Assembly: GCF_910592395.1 (NCBI RefSeq)
Contig: NC_088311.1
Span: forward strand, 21,369,695-21,433,694
Direction: 5' to 3'
From: Lineus longissimus
Taxonomy: Eukaryota > Nemertea > Pilidiophora > Heteronemertea > Lineidae
DNA length: 64,000 nt
Shown: positions 1 to 11,505 of the stretch, in pieces
How positions within the stretch are numbered: position 1 is the first letter of the stretch
How the letters are laid out: every line of letters starts with the position of its first letter
Translations under genes and position numbers: made by a program
The notes under the pieces: generated by a model
What the model saw: the letters and a program-made list of their open reading frames with translations, nothing else
What the model was told of the DNA's origin: nothing
Database searches by the model: none

Positions 1-76
1 GATTACCCTGGGTTGTTCTTGTAAGCTACATCCTGTTGCGAGTGGGTACCAGCATCTTTGTTCTACAAATATTTGA

Positions 77-243
77 TTTTGCTGCTGTTGCCGGAAATCC
101 ATCCTGTTTTGCTAAATCAGCACTCTTCATATGTGTAAGTGTATAGCTGGTATTCTACTGGTTTTGCTGCTGTTGCCAGAAATCCATCCTGTTTTGCTAA
201 ATCAGCACTCTTCATATGGGTCAGTGTATAGCTGGTATTCTAC
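77..243. repeat. Two-copy tandem duplication, unit about 85 bp
   Basis: A block starting ttttgctgctgttgcc at 77 is repeated from 162 with only a few substitutions, for example ccggaa against ccagaa and atgtgtaagt against atgggtcagt. It lies directly upstream of the last exon of the left-edge gene, so it is probably within that gene's final intron. No coding potential is apparent. Confidence 0.9.
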
Positions 244-328
244 TTACAACTGGCAATAATTGCAGGGTAGTGTAACTGACTCAAATACTCGAGCCCATGA
301 AATAAATGTTGGCTTTCTCTGTTTCTAG

Positions 329-410
329 GGATGAAGAAGTGATTGGAGACCTTCGCAGTCCAAACCAAGAGCAATGGCAGGCATTCAAAGTGAAGCTGCT
401 TCTGTCGTGA
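329..410 (+). CDS. Terminal coding exon of an unidentified plus-strand gene entering from the left
   Basis: A pyrimidine-rich tract ending tttctag at 328 is a good splice acceptor. After one phase-completing base, 26 codons are open and end at TGA 408-410. Of the three possible frames only this one stays open, because the other two meet stops at once or soon. The peptide begins DEEVIGDLRS and ends FKVKLLLS. It is mixed charged and hydrophobic and matches no family I recognise. A polyadenylation signal AATAAA lies at 705-710, about 295 bp after the stop, a plausible 3' UTR length. The remaining exons would be left of the window. A chance open stretch of this length is possible, so the call rests on the acceptor, frame and polyA signal together. 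Confidence 0.4.
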
Positions 411-1702
411 AGAATGATCGAACAGTGCAGACAGTTATACAGTCTTTCTTTCTTGTTGATATTGATAACTTGTGGTAGCTAGTCTCTTTTTGTCAGTGAT
501 GGTACAAGTCAGTGATTGCAACGAGTTTAGGCTTATTTGCAGCTAGTCCAAATGTCTCATCAAACGACCATCCGTCCGTTAACTTTGTTTACTTGCATGT
601 TACTGATTCGTATAAATCTTTTCATTATATCCTCTGTTATTTTCATGCAAATGAGACTATTAATTATCATATGTAATCATCATTACAGTCTTGTAATATT
701 TTTGAATAAAAAACAGTATTTGATTATTCGCATAAAATCAAAAATATATGTCATTTGAAAATTTTAAGATGACACTGACCATATATGTTTGTGGGTAGAG
801 TACTACAATAATGTATTGAGTATTACAACAATGTATTATGTTATGTGTTCCGTATAGTGTAACAGCTGCTGGCCAGCTTCAAATGTACAACTTTCTTTGT
901 GGTAGTATGTAGTAAACACTTGCCTGTTTGTGGTTTCCAATGATAAGGCAAGCTGAAGCCTGTAATTTTCCAAAGAAACATTGTGATCATGAAAACTGCT
1001 GTTCAGCTTCTTAATGAGATTCTTTGTATATCGAAGCTATAATGTTTATTTTTGGATCGAAGAGCCGTTTTACCAATTTTCTCCTTTTTTTCTAATATTC
1101 CAGAGAATATTCCAGGTGTCAGTCTTTGGAAAGCTCAGGACGTTTTGAAACAATATTCATGCACATGTATACGTATATATGAAATAAAAAAATTAACGTA
1201 TTCATACAGAAAATAATTGTGTGGACTGTTGGTGAATGTCGAATTTCAATGATTAAAATAAGACACCTTCTGAGAGTCCAAATTGATTTTAACAATTTGT
1301 TTTATTGTAAAACATAAAGCCGTTTATAAATAACAGAATGTGGATGCATCTATGAATTAATAATCCTGTCCTACTCGCATGTTTATCCATCCTCTTGCAA
1401 ACAAGGTCCACAATATGACTCCATCTTTGCGCATGTTTCCGATAAATGAGTATTTAAAGTCGTGTCGAGTGGAATGGCCTGATTCGCCAGGATGACCTGT
1501 GACCAACGCATTTTCATTTGATACACAAAACTTGCGTCAGAATCGTACCCCAAATAAACCTTCCCATCTAATTCTGGTAAAAACTAATTGGAGTTAATTG
1601 GAGTGTTAAGTCTTTACAAAATTTCATTGTGGTGAGTGATTTCACTGTAACAATCAAAATTGAGTTGGTATTATATGCCAAAACACATTTCTTAGTATCT
1701 GC
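411..1702. other. 3' UTRs and spacer between two tail-to-tail genes
   Basis: AT-rich, without credible coding sequence. It should contain the 3' UTR of the left-edge gene up to about 730 (AATAAA at 705-710). It should also contain the 3' UTR of the minus-strand GMC gene. A minus-strand AATAAA (plus-strand tttatt at 1311-1316) lies about 390 bp past that gene's stop and is the likeliest polyA signal. Nothing else stands out. Confidence 0.5.
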
Positions 1703-4700
1703 CTAATTAGTCTGGAGCCCCTTTATCAGGTCTGCCGCCTTCTCTGCTATCATGATAACTGGGGCATTCAGATTCCCTGACGAAGTAGTTGGTATGATGG
1801 ATGCATCCACTACTCTGATGTTCTCCAAACCGTGGACCCTGAAATATACAGAAAATATGGCGTTTCTTATATGTGTCATCTTACACTTTGCCGTTTGGCT
1901 TGATTTACATAGAGGAAGAAAAAACAAGTCATTTCCAAAGAGTGGGCTACATATGATTCATCATGTCACTTTTCACCCTCATGTCATCTCGCCTTATGTT
2001 TACAAGCCAAAGTCAATAAACGAAAAAGCTTGTGACAAGTGACATGTGAATCCTATGTAAACCTTACCTTAGATATTGCTCTAGTTCAACGTTGGTTGTT
2101 TCCTTACACCAAGTAGACCTTTGTCAGCAGGCATTCTACAAGGTGAACACCAATGCTTGCATCACAAGGACCTACAACATTGCTTGTGATACCTTCGCAA
2201 TTGTCACCCTGGCACCAGCGTACTGTCACAGATGACTGTCGGAGTATACCATGAAATGACTGGATCCTGTTTAGCGAAACAATGTCTTACCTTAGTTGAG
2301 CATCAACAACAGCTCTTGAGTCGGACTTTGGACCCATTTTGCATGTCCCACTGGGTTGGAAAACCGAGGCACTTAAATATGGGATGACACATTTCCAGTA
2401 ACCATCTGAGCCAGCCTCCAGGTCCTTACAAGCAGGAAATTTTGTTACAGAGTGTCTGTTCTTGGCGCCAGCATCTTTCATGGACTTGGTTCCAAGCATT
2501 TTCTCGATGAATCGAATGCCTGAAAAAGATCCAATTCTATAATGAAATAATGGAATAGAAATAAGTAGAATACTATTACACATATTTCAAGCCAGAAACC
2601 ATCATCACATTCCTTCTGAAAAAGATGGCATTCAATACGCCTGTTTGTGTCTCACTAACTTGTCAACAGTGTACTTGCCTTCAAGCAGACGATCCAGATC
2701 TTCTTCATCATTGAAGTAGTTTGGCTCAATGATGGGATGGTCGAATGGGTTATTGGTGTTGAGTTTAATGTGTCCTCGAGACTTCGGACGGAGCAGCGTA
2801 CAAATAGGGGTGAAGCCGTGAGTGTCATGCCAGCCGGAATGATAACGCAGCCACGTCTAAAAAATTGGAAAAAATGTACAAGGCCTGGTTTACATAGGAT
2901 TCATGTTGTTACTTGTCACGGTTCATGTTTCACATGTCACTTGTCTACCGTCGAGGGAGGAGACACGGCATTGGGTAGATTGAAATTCCGCCCATCTTAG
3001 CCTAAGCATGAATCAATTTCATGTTGGTAAATAACTGAGACAAACGTATTCGCCCTGGCCTTTCACTCTTTGCTCACCTTATTAGCAAATCCCCAAGTTG
3101 GCACAACCCCTCCTGCTAAGTTGGGATAAACGTGGCATTGAAGATCTGGCCCGTCATTTTCATTCTGCAGCTTTGTCTTGATAAATATGGTGTTGTCGTC
3201 TCCATAGACCTTAGCGAGATGTCCTGCAAGATAAAGCCACGACAGGTGAAGTGTTGATGTTGAATAAAGTGTCTTCAAATGATGGCAATACAGTGTCCTT
3301 GGTGACAAAATCGATTTGGAGTGTTGAAAAGGTGTCATCAGCGGATAGGAGCACAGAGTCCTTGGCTATGGAGACGAAGTGTTTCTGGGATGAGGACAAA
3401 GTGTTTTCAAGGGATGGGAATACGGTTTGGTCTCACCCAGCCCCTGACCTTCCTCCCGCCTCTCCCGTAGACGAACAGTCCAGAAGGGGCAAAGTTTTTG
3501 TCTATTCATGCTCATCCAATAAGATGGACATCATCGCACACCTTAATTGCCTCAAGTCGAAGAAGCATCTTTACCTGTTTTATAAAACAGATATTGAAAC
3601 TTGACCGAGATGCAACCGGTATCGTCCGGAAAGGCTGACAGCTGTTGTGAGAGGTAAACATCTGGACCAACCAGTGCCACCTTGTCTTGAAGATTTTGTC
3701 CAACTTGTAGGTCAGCGACAACTGGAATCTGGGAGAAAAGAATGTCTTGTCAAACACTCCTACGCAGTGGTTGGAAAAAAGTTTTGTATCTTATACTAGG
3801 TAAAATCGTGTAGCAGACGTTTAAGGATTTTTCAATATCCTGTTTGGATTAGCCACGCATTTTTATATGAAAAGCCAACATATCAAATGTCGAAGTCGTC
3901 CCTTTAACACATTGAAATTCATAATCGTTTTGCCATTTAACCACAATGCGCCGTGAAAAGATTATTTCTATAAACTTGCCTTCATTTCATCCAAGTGATC
4001 CCTTGGTCCAACTCCGGACAACATCAGAATCTGAGGAGTACTTATTGCCCCACCTGAAAGAATAACTTCTTTGTGGGCCCTGAAACGATGCTCCTTCTTT
4101 CCTCTTTTGATGGAAAAAACAACACCAACTGCTTTTTTCTCTTTGAAGATGACCTGAAATGAAAGTTTGATGAGCGACTTCGGAGAATAAGAACTTTTTG
4201 TCACAAAAATAACCTTTTTTGCTGTTTGTGGCCCCAAGTCTATACATGGAAAATACATGTTTTTTGTGGACTCTATAGCCGGTGGTTGGTGATGTCGGGG
4301 AGCTGTTCCCGCCACTGCTACCTTGAGATACAGACCCTGAACAGGATGGAGACCGTCGTGCAGGAAGTAATCTAGCTTATCAAAGACATACCGATCTACC
4401 AGCGTTGCGCGTATATCCCTCGGGGCGGCAAAGGAGGAGACTTGACGTTCACCGTCGGTAAGTCGGCATGATCATAAGAATGACTATGTATGTGTAAATT
4501 GGTCGCATATTTCTTCTGTAGGTAGACCAAAACTAAATATAATATTACAATAACTAATCAATGTGTCTCATTCATGCTACCGTCAAACTTAAAATAAAGC
4601 ATTATCACTTTAGACATCGCATCAACTGTAATTTTCTGATGGCAGGTCTGATGGCACTTCGATTTCTCCTTACATTGATTGAAAAATATGAAGAGGAACG

Positions 4701-6723
4701 GGCTTTATATTGTGCTTAGTTTGATCAGTCATTAAACACCAGAGTTTGGAGGTGATTTGCTCATTAGTATTCCCATTGGATTTCTTACCTTTCTGACATG
4801 GGCGTGTACAATGACATGCAGGTTCTTTCGTTCTAGGACTGGGAATAGATACATCCTTGAGGCACTGGCTCTTTTGCCATCTTTAATAGTCGTCTGAGAG
4901 TAATGTACTCCTGAGAAAAAAGGTATTGGTGGTTGGTCGTAAGGCTACTCAGGACAATACTGTTTCTTGCCACCAATTATCTACACACCGGAGGTAGCGG
5001 ATCTCGGACTCGTCCCTCCCCGAACATACTCATAAGATGACGATTGGACTTTACCTCGGGAATCTGCCGTACATTATGACGCGACCCAGTCTTAACATAG
5101 ATGTTAGCCTGCAATGGACAGCCAGCAGGAGGAGTGATGCTCCTGGTCACTTCATGCCACGAATTCAGGGCAAACTAACCTTCTCGCGTTCCATCGTTGT
5201 AATCTCCGGACCTAAGGTTTAATTCTTGGCCTGCTTTGAGCAGAAGGTCCCCAACTTTTGTCGATTTGGTCACAGAAACCCCAACAGGACCAGATGACCC
5301 ATGATGCCCTGTAGTGAAAATAATTTACATAAGAGAGATTTAATTTTCTTTTAAAAACCCTTATAATGATGATAAGTTACCAACGTTTAATGGAGTGGTA
5401 TTTTTAAGTGTCAATATCTAACAAAATTAAGCATGTTAAAGGAAGTCGAGAGGCAGGAGCCAGGTATATGTCATATTAAATTAAACAAAGTCGCCGACAG
5501 GGGTTTGTTGGCACGCTTTAGCTTGTGTGTTTAAGGGAGACCATATAGGCTGGATCCAGGTAGGTCAGGTTTAGTTATCGTAAGTCGCCGATAGGGGCCG
5601 GGTTTACATACAGACCTGTTTGACATGATCTCGAGGAGATACAACTGTGTAATAGCAGTTTAAAATCTCACCTGATTTTGCCAAGTCTGCATCCTGCACG
5701 TTCTCAGACCTCTTGAAGTAAGGTAGCAGGTCTTCGTATTTCCAGCCTTCGATGCCCATCCTTTCCCAGCTGTCGTAGTCCTCCTTGCTCCCTCTGTCGT
5801 ACGTCATGGAGTTAAAGGCACTCGAACCTCCCAGGGTCTTTCCTCTTGGCAATGAGCATTCCTAGGAAGAAAGCAGGATCTTTCCATACTTGTTTTTACA
5901 GTCTGTGATATACGTACATGTAAGTGTTTATGTCTAAAATTTGGTCCTGTAAATGTTTTGATGCGAAAACCGTAATACAACCGAGAAATTTTGCGATATA
6001 TTAAATGCACTTACGTTATTCTCATATCCATTGCAAGCTCTCTTCTGGCTCACCGTCTTGTAGTTCCAGTCGAACTCATTGGTTCGATACAGACTCGAAC
6101 CTTCTGAGGGCACCTCAAGCCCTGGATGCGTCCCGTCGTTCCCCGCCTCGAGAAGTAGCACAGTCGTCTTGCCATCTTCGGAAAGCCTATTGGCGAGAAC
6201 GCATCCTGCCGTACCAGCTCCAACTACAAAATGAAGGAGATTTCGTCACATTTTTATGTGTTTACTGTCTGTGTCGGGCCTGATATCTCGCCACAGTTAA
6301 ATTTGCTCAGCTCCAGCGGGTTTCAGTTATTGGGACGGTTGGCGGAAAACGTAAAGAAATCCGCACAAGCTAAGCGAGTTCTTTGAATTTCTCACCCAGA
6401 AGGGCGATCAACTTTCCCGTAGCGCTGACTAAAGCGTGAAGACACCCTCGTAGAATGAGGCCTTGATGCAAACATGCAGTAAAACCATATATCGTCTCTG
6501 TTTATTCTTCGAAGGAGGCGGTACGTTCTTTGGCGGAAATACAAAACTTCGGTCCATCAGTGAGTTTTTGATACTTGCCTATGATGTAGTCATAGTTTGC
6601 CAGAAGTTCACTTTCCGACTTTAGATGCGACTGTATCCTTCTGGTTTCTCGGGTTCCGTGCCAGTAAATCTCGCCAAGGGCCACCAGACAAACTACCAGT
6701 GAAAGTTTCAAATAATGACCCAT
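1703..6723 (-). CDS. GMC-family FAD-dependent oxidoreductase (choline/glucose dehydrogenase-like), 11 exons, 603 aa
   Basis: Exons in coding order: 6723-6579, 6223-6015, 5861-5672, 5308-5180, 4910-4789, 4153-3980, 3728-3575, 3223-3078, 2856-2679, 2519-2291, 1838-1703. The joined reading frame is 1812 nt, stays open, and every exon phase matches. The product starts with a hydrophobic signal or anchor segment (residues about 5-18). The FAD-binding Rossmann motif follows: YDYIIVGAGTAG at 44-55 and VLLLEAG downstream. GMC signature 1 is [13 protein letters not shown] (123-135) and signature 2 is [16 protein letters not shown] (299-314). The C-terminal substrate domain has PSGTCKMG (538-545) and SGNLNAP (579-585). 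Family members oxidise alcohols or aldehydes using FAD; the substrate here is unknown. Oddities: introns 1, 6 and 9 have GC-AG boundaries; the catalytic-base His in front of GTCKMG is Gln537; and the usual NLQDH histidine is Lys339. The signal peptide suggests secretion or the endomembrane system rather than mitochondria. Confidence 0.93.
3251..3430. repeat. Degenerate minisatellite inside intron 7 of the GMC gene
   Basis: About three diverged units of roughly 60-70 bp share blocks such as aagtgt(c/t)ttc, gatgg(c/g)aatac and gagtccttgg. They keep the plus strand open for over 100 codons. The region lies entirely within the intron between 3575 and 3223, so that open frame is read as a by-product of the repeat and not as a gene. 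Confidence 0.5.
4391..4470 (+). repeat. Interspersed repeat family, copy A (in GMC intron 5)
   Basis: The segment contains ccgatct..., gcgtatatcc, a GGAG stretch and ends ttcaccgtcggtaagtcggcatga. The same order of blocks recurs at 8281-8366 and, inverted, at 31688-31764. Copy A is the most diverged. The end carries a small dyad, best seen in copy B as gccga-taag-tcggc. Confidence 0.6.
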
Positions 6724-6808
6724 TCCGTAGTTGTCCTTTTCCTTATCAGGCGCTTGATTTCACTCACACTGCCGAAAACCTGCAATGGACCCCGGTAATG
6801 GACAACCT

Positions 6809-6815
6809 GTATATA
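6809..6815 (-). promoter_or_regulatory. Possible TATA element of the GMC gene
   Basis: On the minus strand the sequence tgtatatacagg lies about 90 bp upstream of the start ATG at 6723. With usual spacing, transcription would start near 6780. No Inr or other core element was verified, so this is a weak call. Confidence 0.25.
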
Positions 6816-6903
6816 CAACATTGACCATCACACGATTCCTCAACTTGACCAGCAGAGTTGAAGATATTTAGTAGGAGCCAGTTTAGGCGCCGGGGGTGCG
6901 GGT

Positions 6904-6920
6904 GGGGGGGGGGGGGGGGG
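6904..6920. repeat. Poly(G) run, 17 bases
   Basis: An uninterrupted G run upstream of the GMC gene. Further G runs occur near 26297-26312, 32019-32029 and 40637-40646. Such runs are prone to length errors in assemblies and can form G-quadruplex-like structures. Confidence 0.9.
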
Positions 6921-8280
6921 TTATACGTCAGAAAGTCTATTGCTCCGCCCGCCGAAAGTCAGTACGGTCCTGCGACTTTATGTCTCCAAGTGGTCACAAC
7001 TGTACTGCCCGTCATATATCTGGCGCACTCCAAATAGCCTAATATGCCAGGTAAGCTATAGGCGAGTTCCCAGAACGGCGCGTTGCGGCTATTTCTGGCT
7101 ATTGTCGCTATTATCTGCTGCCCCACTCCAGTCCTGTCATCTGTCATGTCCACCAGAAAATTAGATTTACGAGTTGCCCCGATCTTTTGGCACGTCGATG
7201 GTATCTTCTGGGGTAGCAGAATAGAGGAATTATGAGAGCTTTTGTCGCCGGAATTGGCGACAACTCGCCGTTTGGGGATCCTTGCTTGACTGCTCACGGC
7301 CGAGGGCGAAATATATCACAACCTGTTCTGTGTCTGAACGATGTCGCGGACGTATGCGCTAAAAGGGGTGCGCGACGTCGTTTTCGCAGACACCTGCATG
7401 GATATAACGGATAAGAAAAACAGACAAGGGTATAAATTGGTGTTGTCTGTACCTACCTCAGTTGTTTAGAAATGCCCCAAGCGTCACATCAACGCCTCTA
7501 CTTTCGTTACCTGCTTGAATAATGCGACTAAAAATCGTGCGAATTGTTTGTCAAGTCTTTGAAGAAGGTCAAATTCCCTTTCATGAATACGTATCGATAG
7601 GCCGGCCCTCGGGAAATAGGCTTAGTTCCGATGATATGTATTAAAAGTGTAAACATGTTCGGTCGCAGTCACTCACTCTTTGTGAGATACTTCTACTGCG
7701 GTCACAATTGTTTTTCATTCAGAATTGTATAATGGAACCATTGTGTCCGTGGCCTAAATTTCTGAATATAATTTCGCCCCGACATGCTCACTGGCCGAAA
7801 TTTTGAGATGTAGATGATTTGGTAATACACGTATACTGCTCCGGATTTCTATTTAACGGCACTGACCCGTGCATCTTCTGAAAAATGTTGCAAGTGAGAA
7901 TGCACTGCGGCAATAGTGGAGTCGGCAACGAAACAGTGCCGGCGCTGGGCACTATAAGACAATGTCATAACCTACCGCATGGGGGTAAATCGATTGCAAA
8001 CCAAACTGTCCGATGAGGAGTAGACCAACGGCCCAAGAATGAACAGAATCTATAAGATTTGAGGCCAGATGACTAGACTCGTGAGAATCTACTTTTATTG
8101 ACGTCTGTATTAAGTCCATGATCATTCCATTCGCGATTCAAATGTGTCTTCTCTGCGGCCCGTAACCCGTATACTCGATATGATGTTACATTCCGGACGC
8201 AGTGGACCGGGCTCGTCTTGTCGGCGCCCAGTACAGACGATCTTATAACGAAATGGACTGCATAGGAGTCTAGGAAAGAC
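6921..8280. other. Intergenic DNA upstream of the GMC gene, no gene seen
   Basis: Moderate GC, no open frame with family resemblance. A small perfect dyad gtcgcc-ggaatt-ggcgac lies near 7244. Distal promoter elements of the GMC gene could be here but none can be assigned. Confidence 0.4.
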
Positions 8281-8406
8281 ATGCCGATCCCCCGTCGTTG
8301 TGCGTATATCCTTCCTTGAATTAGGAGATTTAGGACTGATATTCACCGCCGATAAGTCGGCATGAGGGACGACGATTAGGATGTCGAAATGGACTGGATA
8401 GGAGTC
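8251..8406. repeat. Direct repeat of a 20-22 bp motif flanking repeat copy B
   Basis: The motif gaaatggactg(c/g)ataggagtct occurs at about 8251-8272 and again at about 8385-8406, on either side of the interspersed repeat copy B. It may belong to a larger dispersed element. Confidence 0.6.
8281..8366 (+). repeat. Interspersed repeat family, copy B
   Basis: Runs from atgccgatccc through gcgtatatcc and aggagatttaggactgatattcaccgccgataagtcggcat. It shares nearly all these blocks, in order, with the inverted copy at 31688-31764, and more loosely with 4391-4470. It ends in the dyad gccga-taag-tcggc. Confidence 0.75.
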
Positions 8407-8953
8407 TTTATGATGTATGCAGTGTGATAGATAACCATGCCTGATATATATACAATACTTACTGGGTTAATTCCTAGATGATACGTGCACGCGCTGCCAG
8501 TGGATTTTCACAAACGTGACTGGCTGTAGTATTCCAGGTGACTTTTATTCTGTAAACACTCGGGGACATTAAGTAGTACATCATTGAAATACATGTAATA
8601 GTCTAGGCTACGCCACCTGACACCCGGTTAGAAATCGCTTATCTACACACCTGCTACACGCAAATCAATAAATACATCACTCGAAATCAATTCCGTCCAC
8701 TAATTCCGAGGGTGGTGATGAAACATGTAGATAGAAGAAATGAGAAACGCTGTAAACAAGCGCTTCACAAACATACCCTGCTATACAGACAGGAGAACCA
8801 GTCCAATGGTTATGTTATTTGTTATATAGGGCGAAAATGTGGATATTTTGAACCCGAAAATGTGGATATTTTGACCCCGCCGGTGTATAACCGATAAGAA
8901 ATGTACCCGATGGCATAATTGAAACACCATGCATAACAAAGAATATGACCATT

Positions 8954-9086
8954 AGGCACCTATTCCATAGAGCTATACCCTATACTATACTATACGCGAA
9001 CAATAGTTTCATGGTCATGCACCCTTTGTGAAGCCATTGTTCGCGTATAGTGTAGTATAGGGTATAGCTCTATGGAGAAGGTGCCT
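8954..9086. repeat. Long imperfect hairpin: 53-bp arms, 27-nt loop
   Basis: Left arm 8954-9006 and right arm 9034-9086 are reverse complements at 49 of 53 positions. The arms are rich in TATA/TATAC steps (ctataccctatactatactatacgcgaacaat). A further short dyad, tatagc-acg-ctata, follows near 9106-9118. No target duplication was identified. It could be a miniature foldback element or a transcribed structured RNA. Confidence 0.9.
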
Positions 9087-10510
9087 TAGACCCTTTCACC
9101 TGGGTGTATAGCACGCTATACGCTTGTGCACAGTGCGAATTCTTTTAAAGTACCATCCAAGACATTTGCCGTTAAATACACTTGGTCTACCTGATTCCAT
9201 CGACTTATTCCATCAAGTATAGCTAAAGCACAAAAAGCCTTTCCCAGACGTAGATTTTGGCTTCATTTTGTGATTGCAGGATTAAAAAAACTCGTATACC
9301 GGAATTTCATGGTCAAATGCGGTGAACAAATTCGAAATCATCAACACAACCTTACCGATATGACTAGTTACAGTGATCGATCCCTTCATCAGTTGATGCA
9401 TTCCCACTCTAAGTGTCTTGGACCACACGTCGAATTTCCCACCCGTTCTAAATAAAAAGCGCACCAAGGGCCTAGCGATATATGTCACAACTTTCATGGT
9501 CAACGAGATGCACCTTTGGTCAGGAAGTGCCCAGATGTATGAGCTATTTATTATTCACTTAGTAGAAAATGGGTCATCATGTCCTTAAAAACCCGGTTAC
9601 TTTATCTATGAGTAGGCTAATTTATAACTGATTTTTAAGACTTTATTAACACGTAACAGTGACGAACAGCGATCAACTCACAACCCTGAGTTTTTAAAAT
9701 ATTTATATTGACATCCCTCTTTCGAATAATTACTGTACAAGCTGATCTTTCGTTGAAGGCAAATACCAATCTTTCAAAAATTGTGAAAATCGAATTTTCT
9801 TATTTACATTTTGTACGTACTCGATATAAATTTCAACAATGCAGTTATGCAGACTGTATACATGTATACAAAATGATACTGAAATACAAAAAGTTTAGCA
9901 AATTTGCGGGTATCATAAATGCACGTAGCAAATTCATGAACAGCGTTCGCCTTTAAGACATTGATCGGGGCTCCAGCCAGACGACCAGTTAAGTAGTTTC
10001 ACTGCGATTTTATTTGAAATTGAATATCAGCTTCGAGCAAATACAGAAGTGGGAGTCTCCCAGAAGAATATCGATTGAAATGTCATTAGAAAAACGATCA
10101 CGTTTAAAATAAAAGGACAACTTGCGTGTGGTATTTGGGTGGTTAGAAGATAATACCCTGACTCGACACCATGCGCCGCCACTAGCGTCAAATAATGAGC
10201 GATGTTAAAGTTTCGCGAGCACACCAGATGGTCGAACTCGCCGAGTCTATTTCAGTGAGACCATTACACGCAATACGTACTATAGTATCATTGTGTTTAA
10301 TGATTTTTTAATTATGTACATGTATCTTGTTTGGAGTAGGTTTAGTCCGGCTGGCAGCAATCTATTTGTATGAGAACAAACATATCTTACACCCAATTTT
10401 TACAATAACGATTTACAATAACGTGCATCAATGTACAGGGACAGTGGGCTTATGCCGTTGCCTCTGAACTTTAAAAAATGTACTTAGTCCTTTCTCATGC
10501 AGGTTGTTAT
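9087..10510. other. Intergenic and 3' flank of the EF-hand gene
   Basis: AT-rich and no credible gene. On the minus strand, ATTAAA (plus tttaat near 10298) and AATAAA (plus tttatt near 10011) are candidate polyadenylation signals for the EF-hand gene, which ends at 10511. Confidence 0.4.
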
Positions 10511-11494
10511 CTAGAGAGGCTTTATAACTTTGACCAGTTGAGGGTTCTTTTGACAACCCTCAATAAATTCAACTCTTGACAACTTGTGGTCATTATTGGA
10601 GTCCATCAGTTTCAAAATTTCATCCACGAGTTCTTCCGGGGTCTCGGCAAAATCCTCCAATTCTACGTCATTTTGCACCATCTTGTAAATTCCCTGAAAA
10701 AGACATATTGTAAAATTGGTTAAATTCAGGTGAGGACGACTTCTCGGAAAAACAATACTTGGAGGGAAATATTCAAACCTGGCCTCCATTATAAAAGGGG
10801 GCTCTCCCCTAGGGGAAACTGACTGCGCACAGATCGATCGCCTGTAATGACTTCTATATTGGGGCGGAGGAGGTTCTCCAAGAGCAGCCCTCCAATTCTA
10901 GACTCATTGGGCAGTCCGTTTCTTCTGCCTGATGGTCTTCAGCGACGGGACGAGCCGGCCCATTGCGTCCGGAGTGCAGTATCCGATTTGCGCATGACTG
11001 GTTCGACTTGTTGTCCTGAGGCATTTTGCAGCGTGAATTGCTACTAAATTTTGGGTCGAGGAGGTTCCCTTGGATTCTGATAGCATGCTTGACAAAATAA
11101 ATCAATAGAAACTTACCGTAATGATGGACAAGAGCTCATCCTTGGTAACCCAACCATTCCCGTCAAGATCGTACAAGCCGAACGCCCAGCTTAGTTTTTG
11201 GTCCAGAGTCCCACGAGCCATGACGCTCAACGCACACAAGAACTCCCTGAATTCAATCCGGTTATCCCCGTTTGTGTCATATGATGCGAAAACATGATTG
11301 GCAAATGTCTCCGCGTCCCCGTTTGGAAAGTAATTCTGGTACATGTTGACGAACTGCGGTTTGGTGAGATAACCCAAGGGGCAATCCTTCTTGAAACTTT
11401 CGTACCACGTCTTTATTTCATCTTGGTCGAAATCGGTTTGTTCGCGTAGGTCCCGGAGATCCTTGGGGTTCAAGGAGCTGTTTTTACCTCCCAT
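10511..11494 (-). CDS. Neuronal calcium sensor / visinin-like EF-hand protein, 186 aa, two coding exons
   Basis: Coding exons are 11494-11117 (126 codons) and 10693-10511 (60 codons plus stop), joined in phase 0 across a GTAAGT...CAG intron. The start MGGKNSS is a textbook N-myristoylation signal. Four EF-hand regions follow: EF1 is degenerate with the family's CPxG feature (DCPLGYL, 37-43); EF2 is DTNGDNRIEFRE (73-84); EF3 is DLDGNGWVTKDE (109-120); EF4 is DSNNDHKLSRVE, where the usual loop Gly is His. Length is close to the usual 190-195 aa of hippocalcin/neurocalcin/VSNL proteins. Such proteins bind Ca2+ and use a calcium-myristoyl switch to reach membranes, mostly in neurons or photoreceptors. 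A tttcag acceptor ends at 11505, so the ATG sits in an exon starting at 11504 and a non-coding 5' exon lies further upstream. Ca2+ binding at EF2, EF3 and probably EF4 is inferred. Confidence 0.93.
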
Positions 11495-11505
11495 TTCTGT
11501 AAGTC

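Noticed and set aside
3251-3604. 117-codon plus-strand frame overlapping the GMC gene
   Set aside because: It lies on a degenerate minisatellite in intron 7 and overlaps exon 7 on the opposite strand. The openness is due to repeat composition.
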